Positions 46,465-55,590 of a stretch of DNA of 64,000 nucleotides are shown piece after piece. Origin of the DNA: Vibrio hepatarius (GTDB lineage Bacteria > Pseudomonadota > Gammaproteobacteria > Enterobacterales > Vibrionaceae); contig NZ_JAATOO010000009.1 in the NCBI RefSeq assembly GCF_011806575.1, forward strand, positions 1 to 64,000, written 5' to 3'. A program made the position numbers and the translations under genes. A model generated the notes under the pieces. That model did no database searches. It saw nothing but the letters and a program-made list of their open reading frames with translations, and was not told where the DNA came from. Numbering within the stretch: the first letter of the stretch is position 1; each line of letters begins with the position of its first letter.

Positions 46465-47880
46465 TTACTTAAGCTTCACACTATATGAGATAAGAACTTT
46501 CAGATCGTTACGATCGTTCTTATGCACAATGTCGTCGCCACGGAAGCGAGCGCGGTAAGTACGAATGTTCAAACCTTCTAGCGCACCGTCTAGGAATTTG
46601 TAGCCCACGTGCCAGTCGAATGAAGTCATTGAACCATCGTATTCTTCCGCGTCCTTGCTAGAGCGAACGTTTGTTGCGTAGTTACCGCCAACACTTGCGG
46701 TTAGTTCAGGTAGACCCCAATCCGCAAAGTTGTAGTTCACTGCCAGTTTCGCCGCACGCGCGCCATCTACGTTGTAGTCTTCCAGCTGTGATGTTGCTTG
46801 CATGAAGTTGCGGTTGTCTGAGTTCGCCCAAGGGGTTAAACGGAAGTTGTAAGTCAGCTCTTGGCCGCGCGTATCGGTGTCACTCAAACCTGCGATCCAA
46901 GTGAAGCCACCGTGTTTAAGGTTTGCGCCCAAGCCGTAGTAACTTTGTGCTTTTGGATCGTCAACTTTCGGATTCAGGTCGCTCTCTTCTGCAATCGAGC
47001 CGTGGTAGAAGGCGGTTAGACCTAAGTTTGCACCGCCTAAATCAAAACTGTACTTACCCAGTGCTTGCCAGTTTGTGCGGTAATCTTTACCGACACCGTA
47101 GCCAAGGTCGATTTGACCGTCACCGAATTTGTAGATCGCACCTACCGTTTGGATATGATCGATAATCGTATTAGTAGAGTCAGAACCTGGCTTTTGGTTT
47201 TGGTGCCACTTAGTGGTCATCGGTAGGAACTCTTTTTGCCAGTCGTTCTTGAATTCGTCGGCAATCGCGTAACCTACAACCAGGTTACCAAAGTGTGCTT
47301 TTGCTTCAATACCACGGTAAGCATGTGGGTTAAGTCCCCAGCTTGAACGGATGGTACCAATGTTGATACGTGTGTAGCCGCCGCGAACAGCAAGACCGAC
47401 ATCTTCATCACCAAATTTTGCTTTCAGTGCAGCGATGGTAAGAGCCGCATACGACTTTTCACAAGCGTTGCCGTCATACGAAGAGTTACCTTCACATTCA
47501 TGATCAAAGTAAAGGATCTCCGACATACCTGTGGTATCACCCAGTTTCAGGTTGGTGTTAGCCCACAAATCGAGACCAATCGTATCTTTGAAGTACCCTG
47601 ATTTGTAATCCCACGCCAGTTGCAGAGTTTGGTTTTCGATGTTTGGTACCCAGTGGCCATCTGCATTTTTTTCTTCACGATCACGAATGTATAAGAAGGA
47701 GTGAATAGTAGATGTTGAACTATCGTAAAACGCTTGTTTCGCTTGTGCTGCTAAATCAACCGCTGCTGCACTCTCATTAAGTACGTCCGTCGGGTCCGTA
47801 TCATTTGCTAATACCGAGCCAGAAACTAGCGCCGCAATAATAGAGGCACTAACCAGAGAGAGATTGGTTCTATGTTTCAT
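46465..47880 (-). CDS. OprD-family outer-membrane porin of the PUL
   Basis: 471 aa. A signal peptide (about 1-25, ending VLA) precedes an OprD-type barrel: HSFLYIRDREEKNADGHWVPNIENQTLQLAWDYKSGYFKDTIGLDLWANTNLKLGD near the start and GINIGTIRSSWGLNPHAYRGIEA-like pore-loop text. It ends in LKVLISYSVKLK, unlike the usual terminal aromatic. OprD-type porins in vibrios include the chitoporin, so uptake of charged oligosaccharides is reasonable. A KdgR box lies 79 bases upstream, tying it to this locus. ATG 47880 gives the best signal peptide; 47886 and 47895 are alternatives. Confidence 0.88.
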   Translation of the reverse strand: MKHRTNLSLVSASIIAALVSGSVLANDTDPTDVLNESAAAVDLAAQAKQAFYDSSTSTIHSFLYIRDREEKNADGHWVPNIENQTLQLAWDYKSGYFKDTIGLDLWANTNLKLGDTTGMSEILYFDHECEGNSSYDGNACEKSYAALTIAALKAKFGDEDVGLAVRGGYTRINIGTIRSSWGLNPHAYRGIEAKAHFGNLVVGYAIADEFKNDWQKEFLPMTTKWHQNQKPGSDSTNTIIDHIQTVGAIYKFGDGQIDLGYGVGKDYRTNWQALGKYSFDLGGANLGLTAFYHGSIAEESDLNPKVDDPKAQSYYGLGANLKHGGFTWIAGLSDTDTRGQELTYNFRLTPWANSDNRNFMQATSQLEDYNVDGARAAKLAVNYNFADWGLPELTASVGGNYATNVRSSKDAEEYDGSMTSFDWHVGYKFLDGALEGLNIRTYRARFRGDDIVHKNDRNDLKVLISYSVKLK

Positions 47881-48206
47881 ATCCATGCTTTCCATTTAGT
47901 TGTATTTACTGTTTTGATTCGTTGTTCTAATAATATACAGAAAGAATATTTTTTAAACAGAAACGCTGTTTTAAAAATTAAAAACCAGATCTTCATCAAT
48001 GTTAAAATAACATTTTGATACATTAGTGTGATGTGGAAAGACTAAACAATATGAATACAAAGTGTGTTATGAGAAACCGATTGCAAATCTCATATAAATA
48101 GAGGGCGTTGTACGGTATTTGTGACAGGTCGACGTGTAAAAGCTATGGCTACCTATCAATGAGATAGCCTATTTCTTAAAGTGTGATAGATGCGAGAGTA
48201 GAGGAC
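47881..48206. other. Upstream region of the OprD-type porin
   Basis: About 325 AT-rich bases holding the KdgR box at 47959-47973 and a weaker copy, TAAAATAACATTTTG, at about 48003-48017. The rest shows no gene. Confidence 0.55.
47959..47973. promoter_or_regulatory. KdgR-type box before the OprD-type porin
   Basis: AGAAACGCTGTTTTA (reverse TAAAACAGCGTTTCT) differs from the consensus at the first base only. Confidence 0.72.
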
Positions 48207-48659
48207 TCAACTTGGCAGAAGTTGAATATTTAACTTAAGAAAGCGAGCGTACAAGTCTTTGGTTTCACTTTGATACCAATCCGCAGGCATCGTATTTAAT
48301 AGTCCGACAGTGCGAAGGGCAGACTTTTCGTCTTTGCTGATTACCGCATAGTGGAGCAGACTGTTTAATATTCGCTGCAACACGCTTGGTGTAAGTTCAC
48401 CATCTCGCTGATATCGCTTTATTTCCCCAATAATAACCGCGAGTGGAACAATGGGTTCTAGCTCTGAGTGTTTAAGGTGGGTGACCGACGTCGAACGTAG
48501 CGAATTTTTGCGCGCCAACTCCCAATCGGGCTTACCTTGTTTGCTGAGATAACCTTCTCGCATGCAAAAGTAGCTAAATAAGAAACGCTCAATCAAAGGC
48601 CAGCGTTCCGCTCTCACTTCTATATAAATGTGTTCAAACTCAAGTTCTAGATCGGTCAT
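48207..48659 (-). CDS. Hypothetical protein, 150 aa
   Basis: I do not recognise a family. The protein is soluble, mostly helical in appearance, without signal peptide or membrane segment; residues 20-60 carry aromatic and charged patches (LIERFLFSYFCMREGYLSKQGKPDWELARKNSL), and the rest reads as amphipathic helices. Base composition is higher in G+C than the flanking spacers, and the frame is intact over 150 codons, which supports a real gene. The ribosome site is poor. It stands alone between two porin promoter regions. Confidence 0.6.
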   Translation of the reverse strand: MTDLELEFEHIYIEVRAERWPLIERFLFSYFCMREGYLSKQGKPDWELARKNSLRSTSVTHLKHSELEPIVPLAVIIGEIKRYQRDGELTPSVLQRILNSLLHYAVISKDEKSALRTVGLLNTMPADWYQSETKDLYARFLKLNIQLLPS

Positions 48660-49300
48660 AACGAACCCATATCGGAATAGGGTGCAAATGATAGAACTTC
48701 AGGGTATTGCAATGCAAGAACAACCTCGGACGTAAACATATGTCGGCGATTTCTATTGGTCTATTGTCATACTGGACAATTAAACAGGGAATGTATGATC
48801 AAGTATTGTTCTAATTTTTCTTATTAATATGCATCCGTTTTTAATTCCTACATTTTTATACCCAAATATATTTGCCTATCATTTTTCTAGTACTAATTAA
48901 TTTTGCAAAAATGCAATTGCGAGTCATATCAAACTTTTATTTTTACGTTTTCATGATTTTATCATTTATCATTTTTTGATTTTTAATTACGTTGAAGGTT
49001 ATATATTCTCCACGCGTGCAATATAAGTTTAAATATTTGACCTTGATCAAACTTACCTATCTATAAATATTATTTTTAAAGCATCAAACTGCATATCGTG
49101 ACTTTGCAAATATGGGTTTAATTATGATCTCGATCTTGTTTATTAATATTAAAATAATATTTCAATTTTAAATTGTATTTATTTCGATAATATTATCTCC
49201 GGAGCGCATTTTTAATATGAATGCAATTTCTTAATCTAAAAATACTTTAAATACAATTAGTTGCGTTAACTCTTTTTCAATGCAACACATGGAGTACGAT
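48660..49300. promoter_or_regulatory. 640-base AT-rich promoter/leader before the Porin_4 gene
   Basis: No gene seen. The stretch is strongly AT-rich. At 49037-49050, TTGACCTTGATCAA matches the FNR pattern TTGATNNNNATCAA with one mismatch, 250 bases before the porin start. Runs of T and A suggest binding by H-NS-type proteins. GGAG at 49291-49294 is the porin ribosome site. Confidence 0.45.
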
Positions 49301-50272
49301 ATGAACATCAAACCTTTAGCTATTGCAATCTCTGTTCTATTCACTGGTGCAGCAGCAGCAGGCGAAATTTACAAATCAGAAGAAAATACAGTTGAATTAT
49401 CAGGTTGGGCAAAAGCTGTCGCATTATACGTTGATGCCGATGCTGGTGATAAAGAACCACACGTATTTACAGATGCACACCTTAAAGTTAAAGGTACGCA
49501 TGAATTATCTGAAGAAGCGAAACTAATTGGTTCTTTTGCTATCAACACTGGTACTAGTGTTTCGAAAGATGATAAAAACGCATATTTTGATGATATCAAA
49601 TTAGAATTTGACCACGTTGAGTACGGTAATTTCTCTTTCGGTGATACTGGTAATTCATTTGGTGCAATTGAAAAAGCGAAGCAAGGCGAAGGTTCTAACC
49701 TATACATCATCGGTCAAGGTGGCGTAGATGGCCAAGGTATCCGTTACAAGAAAACAATCAACGATCTTGAGTTTTCTGCTAACTACGAAACTGATAGTGA
49801 CACAAACAATGATGCAAACTATGCAGCATCTCTAAACTACAAAGCAGAAGAGTTCTCAGCGGCGGTTGCTTATGGTTCTGACGGTGATGACGCGAATTCT
49901 CTTGGCTTAGCGGGTGACGTAACGCTGGGCGATTTCACATTTGGTGCAGCATTCATTTCTTTCGAAAACGCGGCGAGCTTGAAAGCAAGCGACAGTGTTG
50001 AACTTACGCTTGGTAAGCCAAACGACGGTGAAACTTACTCTGTAGCAGCTGCATACAAATTTGAATCTTTCAAAGTTTACGGTTCATTGCAATACGCAGA
50101 CGGTGACCTACAAGGTACAGCTGTAGAAGCGCAAACTGCATACCTAGGTCTTGGTTACGATGTAACAGATGCATTCAAAACAGACTTAGTACTTCAAACA
50201 GGTTCTGTAGAACAGGATGGTGACAAGGAAGACGGCTACGGCGTTAAGTTTGTAGCGAAGTACTCGTTCTAA
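49301..50272 (+). CDS. General porin, Porin_4/OmpU-like
   Basis: 323 aa. A signal peptide (about 1-20, ending AAAAG) is followed by a 16-strand-type Gram-negative porin: VELSGWAKAVALYVDADAGDKEPH, GNFSFGDTGNSFGAIEKAKQGEG as pore-loop region, and C-terminal GYGVKFVAKYSF with terminal Phe. It is acidic, as vibrio porins often are. ATG 49301 has GGAG at the right distance; two upstream in-frame ATGs lack signal-peptide context. The terminator lies 48 bases after the stop. Transport selectivity cannot be read. Confidence 0.88.
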   Translation: MNIKPLAIAISVLFTGAAAAGEIYKSEENTVELSGWAKAVALYVDADAGDKEPHVFTDAHLKVKGTHELSEEAKLIGSFAINTGTSVSKDDKNAYFDDIKLEFDHVEYGNFSFGDTGNSFGAIEKAKQGEGSNLYIIGQGGVDGQGIRYKKTINDLEFSANYETDSDTNNDANYAASLNYKAEEFSAAVAYGSDGDDANSLGLAGDVTLGDFTFGAAFISFENAASLKASDSVELTLGKPNDGETYSVAAAYKFESFKVYGSLQYADGDLQGTAVEAQTAYLGLGYDVTDAFKTDLVLQTGSVEQDGDKEDGYGVKFVAKYSF

Positions 50273-50320
50273 TTTCTGGTTCTATCATTAATCCACTGCT
50301 TTACTTTATTTCTAAAGCCA

Positions 50321-50351
50321 CCCGCATTCCGGATTGAATGCGGGTTTTTTT
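50321..50351 (+). terminator. Terminator of the Porin_4 gene
   Basis: A 9-bp stem (CCCGCATTC with GAATGCGGG) and 6-base loop followed by seven T residues. Confidence 0.92.
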
Positions 50352-50378
50352 GCGTTTAATGAACCAGGTATAGGAATG

Positions 50379-51707
50379 TTAATGCGCTAAGCGAACTTGC
50401 GCTGAACGGTTAAGTGAGGAAAGCAATTGGCCAAGCAGCAGAATACCTGTGACGCCTAGCCCGATACCGATGCCCGCCCAGATACCACCTAAACCAAATT
50501 TTTGCATGAGCAACCAAGCAGCAGGCAAACCAAACAACCAGTAGCCTATGGCTGTGATGATGGTTGGTGCCACGACAATTTTCATACCGCGCAATAGGTT
50601 GATTGCGAGTAGTTGCCAAGCATCAACAATAAATGACAACGCGACAACCCAAAGAACCGCGACAAGCAATTTGGTCAACTCAGCGTCGAGGTTAAACATA
50701 CCCGCGATCAATTCAGGCCAAATCATAAATCCGCCCGCCAGTACAATGCTCAAGGCGGAAGTCAATGTAAAGCTGTTAATCGATGTGCGCTTGATACCTT
50801 CGTAGTTATTTGCTCCAAAGTCTTGTCCGACAAGGATGGCGGCAGCTTGAGCAAAGCCGAAGTTGATGTTCCAAGTAAAGCTCAGGCATTGCAAAAGGAT
50901 CTGATGTAATGCGAGTGCCGCGACACCAATTGTCCCCGCCATTAAAGTGCCACCGTAAATCAACCCGTGCTCTAACAAGGCCGCTAGTGCGATCGGTAAG
51001 CCCATTGCCAGTAGAGGATTCATCAGTTTAAGAGTGTATTCCTCTATGTTTAGCCATGGGGCAAAAGACATATACTGTGGGCGCTTAAACACCCATGCAC
51101 CATAACCTAGCATTACAATCAATGCCGCCAGAGATGTACCTGCGCCTAACCCCGCTAACCCAAGATCCAGTTCGAATGCGAGTCCGTAACTAATCGGAAC
51201 GTTAAGCATGACCGTCATTAAAGACATCACCATGATCGAACGAACATTGCCAAACGCACTGGTTAATCCACGCAATACAAGTAGCAATAATGAAGGCAGC
51301 ATAGCCCACTTTAATGTGTCGACGTATTGCATTGCTGGGGCGGCCAACTCAGGCGGTTGGCCTGCGAGCGTAAATAGCTCTGGTACAAAAGCGAAGCTGA
51401 ACGTCAGAATCACGCTCAAGAATACCGACAACATGACAGCACCTTTTACCGCTAAGCGAATTTGTTGGTTCCCAAATTCTGGCCTAGCGACGCGCTGACC
51501 ATAAGCAATTGCGATCAAATTAGCCACGCAGCTTACGGTGCTGCTGGCAATAATAAAGATAAATGAAAAGACCGATGCACCCAATCCACCGGCAGCAATC
51601 GCAGATACACTTAGTCGCGACATCATCCAGACATCAGTCAGCACTAATGCCATCGCGATGAGTTGTGAAATGATGAGTGGAAATGCCAGAGCGAGAATTT
51701 TCTTCAT
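50379..51707 (-). CDS. MATE-family efflux transporter
   Basis: 442-aa inner-membrane antiporter with about 12 helices in two MatE repeats. The N-terminal ALAFPLIISQLIAMALVLTDVWMMSRLSVSAIAAGGLGASVF is characteristic, and AAAILVGQDFGANN (start of the second-half motif) is also visible. The Na+- or H+-driven substrate is unknown. The start was set at ATG 51707, where the family N-terminus begins; an upstream in-frame start at 51770 adds 21 residues. It is divergent from a LysR gene, which may regulate it. Confidence 0.92.
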   Translation of the reverse strand: MKKILALAFPLIISQLIAMALVLTDVWMMSRLSVSAIAAGGLGASVFSFIFIIASSTVSCVANLIAIAYGQRVARPEFGNQQIRLAVKGAVMLSVFLSVILTFSFAFVPELFTLAGQPPELAAPAMQYVDTLKWAMLPSLLLLVLRGLTSAFGNVRSIMVMSLMTVMLNVPISYGLAFELDLGLAGLGAGTSLAALIVMLGYGAWVFKRPQYMSFAPWLNIEEYTLKLMNPLLAMGLPIALAALLEHGLIYGGTLMAGTIGVAALALHQILLQCLSFTWNINFGFAQAAAILVGQDFGANNYEGIKRTSINSFTLTSALSIVLAGGFMIWPELIAGMFNLDAELTKLLVAVLWVVALSFIVDAWQLLAINLLRGMKIVVAPTIITAIGYWLFGLPAAWLLMQKFGLGGIWAGIGIGLGVTGILLLGQLLSSLNRSAQVRLAH

Positions 51708-51812
51708 TGTTAGCCTCGTGATCGTTATCACATAAAGGTAAAGGCTAACCGTCTGGTGTTCAAATAACATTTATGCCAATCTAACATGAGTTTAAATCAT
51801 GTGTAATTAACT

Positions 51813-52769
51813 ATGTCTCCTTATCCTCATTTGCCTTATTCACACAATGCGTTAAAAGTATTTGAATGTGTTGCACGCCTTATGAGCTTTACTAAAGCAT
51901 CACAAGAACTACACGTGACACAGAGTGCTGTCAGCCGACAGATAAAACAGCTAGAGGATGAGCTTGGTTCACCTCTGGTTATGCGAAAACATAGAGCAAT
52001 TGAGCTTACGGAAAGAGGCAAAGATCTCTATGAGGTGCTTAGGAAAAATTACACTAACCTCGAGGCGCTAGTGGCTCAGTGGCATACACCTAACAAGAGT
52101 CGCATAGTGATAAAAAGTGCACTGAGTTACGCCACGCGTGTACTGTTACCCAAGGTGCTTTGGCTGAATGAAAAATACCCCGAGCATGAGATTGTTATTA
52201 TTCCTTCCATTGAAGAAGACCCTGTTTTGGAATCTGAAGATTGTGATTTGCTGATCATCAATACCAGTCAAGGAGAGCGATATGCAGGCAAACCGGGAGT
52301 AACGTTTCTACGACATGAGTACATGGCTCCGGTGTATTCTGAGCTACTTTCAAGTCGTGATATTCAATTGCAAGATGTCCTCAACTTGCCACATTTACAC
52401 GCGACGCTGGATCATCAAGATTGGAAGTTGTGGCTAAAAACCTCGGGTATAAAAGGGGTAAAGAAAGGTCGTGATACGGTTTTTTATAGTCTGGATATGG
52501 CGTTAAGTGCGTGTTTGGCAGGGCAGGGTGTCACAGTAACGGATCTATTATTGGTTCTGCCTGAAATTAAGCGGCAGTTCCTTAAGTGCCCAAACAATAC
52601 AGCACTGCAGCACAGTGAGTGGCAGTATTATTGCTATCAAAAACGACGCTCTGCCATTACCGATGAGTTGCTTGCTTGGCTAATGAGTCAGACAGAAGCT
52701 GAGTTGCATGAGCTAGAACGCTTATGTAATAAGTTTGACTGGAGCCACCAGGGAGTGACGCTGCGTTAA
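51813..52769 (+). CDS. LysR-family transcriptional regulator (GcvA-like)
   Basis: 318 aa. The N-terminal winged HTH (about 12-72: ALKVFECVARLMSFTKASQELHVTQSAVSRQIKQLEDELGSPL) is followed by a LysR substrate-binding domain. It resembles GcvA/AmpR-like regulators. The gene is divergent from the MATE pump and is followed by a KDPG aldolase gene after 138 bases; which neighbour it controls is not shown by sequence. The ribosome site is weak. Confidence 0.9.
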   Translation: MSPYPHLPYSHNALKVFECVARLMSFTKASQELHVTQSAVSRQIKQLEDELGSPLVMRKHRAIELTERGKDLYEVLRKNYTNLEALVAQWHTPNKSRIVIKSALSYATRVLLPKVLWLNEKYPEHEIVIIPSIEEDPVLESEDCDLLIINTSQGERYAGKPGVTFLRHEYMAPVYSELLSSRDIQLQDVLNLPHLHATLDHQDWKLWLKTSGIKGVKKGRDTVFYSLDMALSACLAGQGVTVTDLLLVLPEIKRQFLKCPNNTALQHSEWQYYCYQKRRSAITDELLAWLMSQTEAELHELERLCNKFDWSHQGVTLR

Positions 52770-52907
52770 CGCAGTTAACGTAAGTCATTCGCCTTATATC
52801 AGCGAATGAGCGTTAGTAAACTGCTGGCAACTTTGAGCCTTACCACTTGTTCTGTTAACGTTTCCAATAAGCGAACAAAGAACAGCGCTCTATAAAAAGG
52901 AATAAAA

Positions 52908-53531
52908 ATGAAAGACCTAGATAAATTGCTATCCGAAATTCAAGTCGTCCCTGTTATCGCGATTAAGGATGCCAACAAAGCGGTGAAGCTGGCGCAAGTG
53001 CTGATTGACAATGGTCTACCATGTGCAGAGATTACCTTTCGTACCGACGCGGCATTGCAGTCGATAAAGAATATTCGAGATGCATTCCCGGATATGCTTA
53101 TCGGCGCAGGCACGGTGCTCACAACCGAGCAAGTTGACCAAGCGATATACGCAGGTGTTGATTTTGTCGTCAGTCCAGGTTTGAATCCTACAACCGTAAA
53201 GTACTGTCAGCAAAGACATGTTCCAATCATCCCCGGTGTGAACAACCCAAGTCTTGTAGAACAAGCAATGGAGTTGGGACTATCCACGTTAAAGTTCTTT
53301 CCAGCAGAGCCATCGGGTGGAGTCGCAATGCTCAAAGCCCTAACCGCAGTTTACCCTGTGAAATTCATGCCAACAGGCGGTGTATCACCAAGCAACGTAA
53401 AAGATTACTTGTCGGTTTCTGCTGTTATTGCGTGTGGCGGTACTTGGATGGTTCCGAGTGAGTTGATTGATAATGAGCAATGGGATGAACTAGCAAAACT
53501 AGTCCGAGAAGTCGCAGGTGTGATTGCGTAG
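52908..53531 (+). CDS. eda: KDPG aldolase, paralog 2
   Basis: 207 aa with all family motifs: EITFRT, AGTVLTTEQVDQAI, NNPSLVEQAMELG, LKFFPAEPSGG with the Schiff-base Lys, and MPTGGV. It shares most of its sequence with the paralogs at 16449 and 61142. AAAGGAAT lies before the ATG. It stands without kdgK or edd and without a KdgR box, so it may serve the Entner-Doudoroff route or another keto-acid phosphate. Expression is probably independent of the PUL. Confidence 0.93.
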   Translation: MKDLDKLLSEIQVVPVIAIKDANKAVKLAQVLIDNGLPCAEITFRTDAALQSIKNIRDAFPDMLIGAGTVLTTEQVDQAIYAGVDFVVSPGLNPTTVKYCQQRHVPIIPGVNNPSLVEQAMELGLSTLKFFPAEPSGGVAMLKALTAVYPVKFMPTGGVSPSNVKDYLSVSAVIACGGTWMVPSELIDNEQWDELAKLVREVAGVIA

Positions 53532-53790
53532 AGCGCTTAACTTATAGCAATACCGATAAGAAAAAATGCTTTATTTGCGAGTAAATAGCATAGTGGAAAG
53601 AGACAAAGACTGCTCCTGTATTTATCAAGTAAGATTAACTTCTAACTAAACTTTTCTATTACTAATAGTTCTGAACTATAGTTAATTCACCGCCCTTGAG
53701 ATTAACCTCTAAACCTTGAACTACATGGGAAAGAGAAAACGGGCTGGCATCAACTAAAGTACTGTTTGGTATAAGAAAGGAGATTTCCAT

Positions 53791-54621
53791 ATGAGTCAAG
53801 TCTCATTATTATCGCGTCTTAATGAACTACCACGCATACAAAAAATTTTACAAGAACTGCTCGATATGGTTAATCAAGAGGAAGTGGATTTTGAGCAGTT
53901 ATCAAAGAAAATTTCAATGGATCAAGTCTTAAGTGCACGCTTACTGAGAATGGCCAATTCCGCCTATTTTGGTGGTAACAAAACCATTTCTTCGGTAAAT
54001 GATGCACTGCTAAGGGTGGGCACTGGGCCAGTAAAAACCTTGGTTATCGCATCAGTACTATCGAGCGCTTTTCCAAACGTCAAAACTCTAGATCTAAACC
54101 AATATTGGGAAGATACTTTCGAAATATCGGTTATTTCGAGTAAACTTGGTGCCGCGAGTGGACTTGATGCCAACGAGGTGTTCACCGCGGGAATGCTCCA
54201 TAATATTGGCGAATTGATGATTCATACTTTAGTGCCAGAAGAGGCATTGGAAATTGCTCGGCGAGTGGAGCAGGGTGCAGACCCTATTGCCGTGCAAGAA
54301 GAGATTTTAGACATTTCAGCACCATCTCTTGGCGCTAAATTGGCTCGCTCTTGGAAGTTTCCAGATGACATGGTTGATGCTATTGAGCATTACCATGAAC
54401 CACGAGAAGCGGATGTTTCACCGACATTGGCATCCACGTTGCACTTTGCACGTGCGATCCACCAAGACTGGGATCGTTTAGACACTGAGTTGATGAAAGC
54501 TAACTATTTGGCTGAACATCCAGACTCGCGACTTTTGCATATTTCCGCTCAATTTTCCGAGGTGATTGATAAATTCCGTGGCAATGGGCGTGAACTTGCT
54601 TCTCAGATGGTTGCTGTGTAA
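53791..54621 (+). CDS. HDOD-domain signalling protein
   Basis: 276 aa consisting almost only of an HDOD domain (about 10-205): LPRIQKILQELLDMVNQEEVDFEQLSKKISMDQVLSARLLRMANSAYFGG, then AGMLHNIGELMIH, where the HD-like positions are partly lost. Such proteins take part in signalling, often with cyclic-di-GMP or chemotaxis systems, without clear enzymatic activity. AAGGAGA precedes the ATG. Monocistronic. Confidence 0.9.
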   Translation: MSQVSLLSRLNELPRIQKILQELLDMVNQEEVDFEQLSKKISMDQVLSARLLRMANSAYFGGNKTISSVNDALLRVGTGPVKTLVIASVLSSAFPNVKTLDLNQYWEDTFEISVISSKLGAASGLDANEVFTAGMLHNIGELMIHTLVPEEALEIARRVEQGADPIAVQEEILDISAPSLGAKLARSWKFPDDMVDAIEHYHEPREADVSPTLASTLHFARAIHQDWDRLDTELMKANYLAEHPDSRLLHISAQFSEVIDKFRGNGRELASQMVAV

Positions 54622-54698
54622 GTTGCTTAAATTAGAGCGATAATGTGTATTATTAAAAATTCTATTAGTTTAGACAACATCTGTCTTACAGTTTATAA

Positions 54699-54763
54699 AA
54701 AAGAGAACTCCCTATTTTTATTAAAGATATTGAATTAGTAATAAAAATGGGGAACTCTCTTTT
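54699..54763. terminator. Long inverted repeat between convergent genes, probable bidirectional terminator
   Basis: Two 25-base arms (54699-54723 and 54739-54763) pair with only three mismatches, one of them a wobble, around a 15-base loop. The outer ends are A-rich on the left and T-rich on the right. It lies between the convergent HDOD and DUF4344 genes. Confidence 0.65.
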
Positions 54764-54822
54764 CTTGCCCATTGAGTTTACCCAAAACTCTGGTCATCAT
54801 ATTGCCTCTCATGCTATGAGTG

Positions 54823-55590
54823 TTACTTCTTGACCGACAGGTATTGATGCCAATTTTCATTGATTATTTCAAAGTTGCTCACGCAAAAATCTTTTCTATC
54901 CCCTAAATAATGATCTTCAACTTCATCCAATAAATACTGATATTTTTTAGGATTACTACCGTAGACTAAGCAGAGCGTGGAAAAATAACGTTGTAGATCA
55001 AAGCTATGCTCGTCGGCGTAGTCACCCATCTCGTAGTAATTTGGTCGCTCTTCAGACTGAGACTCAAAAGCAAACATGTCGGCAGCGCTGATCGCCACGT
55101 CATCGCCGTTTTCGATATAGTTCAATAGAATAATGGTCGCGAAGTTATCTACCGCATCCTCTTCTTTACCTAGCACTGGAATGCGTTGATCTTCTATATA
55201 AGCGTGGCCTGCTTCGTGCAGCAATGTATGCAGTAAAGCATCCGTTGCGCCATCTTCTGCGGACTTACCGTATTTCTCTTCATAGCCGTGTTTCGAAAAG
55301 TAGTCATGGGATTCGAGATAGAAACTATAAGGAATGTGGATAGAGTGATTCTCTGGGTCATAATACGGACCCTCAGAACTACCATACTGAACACGTAACC
55401 TCCGATTAAAAGGGAAGTACTGGCTCGATAGTTTAGTAAAAGTCTGATTTATTTCGCTTGCTTTGATGATTGACGCAGTCTGCTGCTCTTGTGCGGTTTG
55501 CGGTTTTTGCATTTCTATTGTTATACCACCTTTGGCAAAGACCTGCCCCGAACATGCGAAAAAGATAAATAGCGTAGTTATTTTTTTCAT
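54823..55590 (-). CDS. DUF4344-type putative metallopeptidase, exported
   Basis: 255 aa with a signal peptide (about 1-19, ending VFA). The zinc motif HEAGH lies in LLHEAGHAYIEDQRIPVLGKEEDAVDNFATIILL, the pattern of the DUF4344 family, in which the following E-E-D-x3-D-x-F segment supplies further ligands. Expected location is the periplasm. The substrate is unknown. GAGGAAAA lies before the ATG. It stands alone, with its 3' end facing the HDOD gene. Confidence 0.82.
   Translation of the reverse strand: MKKITTLFIFFACSGQVFAKGGITIEMQKPQTAQEQQTASIIKASEINQTFTKLSSQYFPFNRRLRVQYGSSEGPYYDPENHSIHIPYSFYLESHDYFSKHGYEEKYGKSAEDGATDALLHTLLHEAGHAYIEDQRIPVLGKEEDAVDNFATIILLNYIENGDDVAISAADMFAFESQSEERPNYYEMGDYADEHSFDLQRYFSTLCLVYGSNPKKYQYLLDEVEDHYLGDRKDFCVSNFEIINENWHQYLSVKK

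Noticed and set aside
52787..52810. Hairpin CATTCGC/GCGAATG between the LysR and eda paralog 2 genes as terminator
   Set aside because: No T run follows on either strand and the loop is long; the evidence is too thin for a feature.
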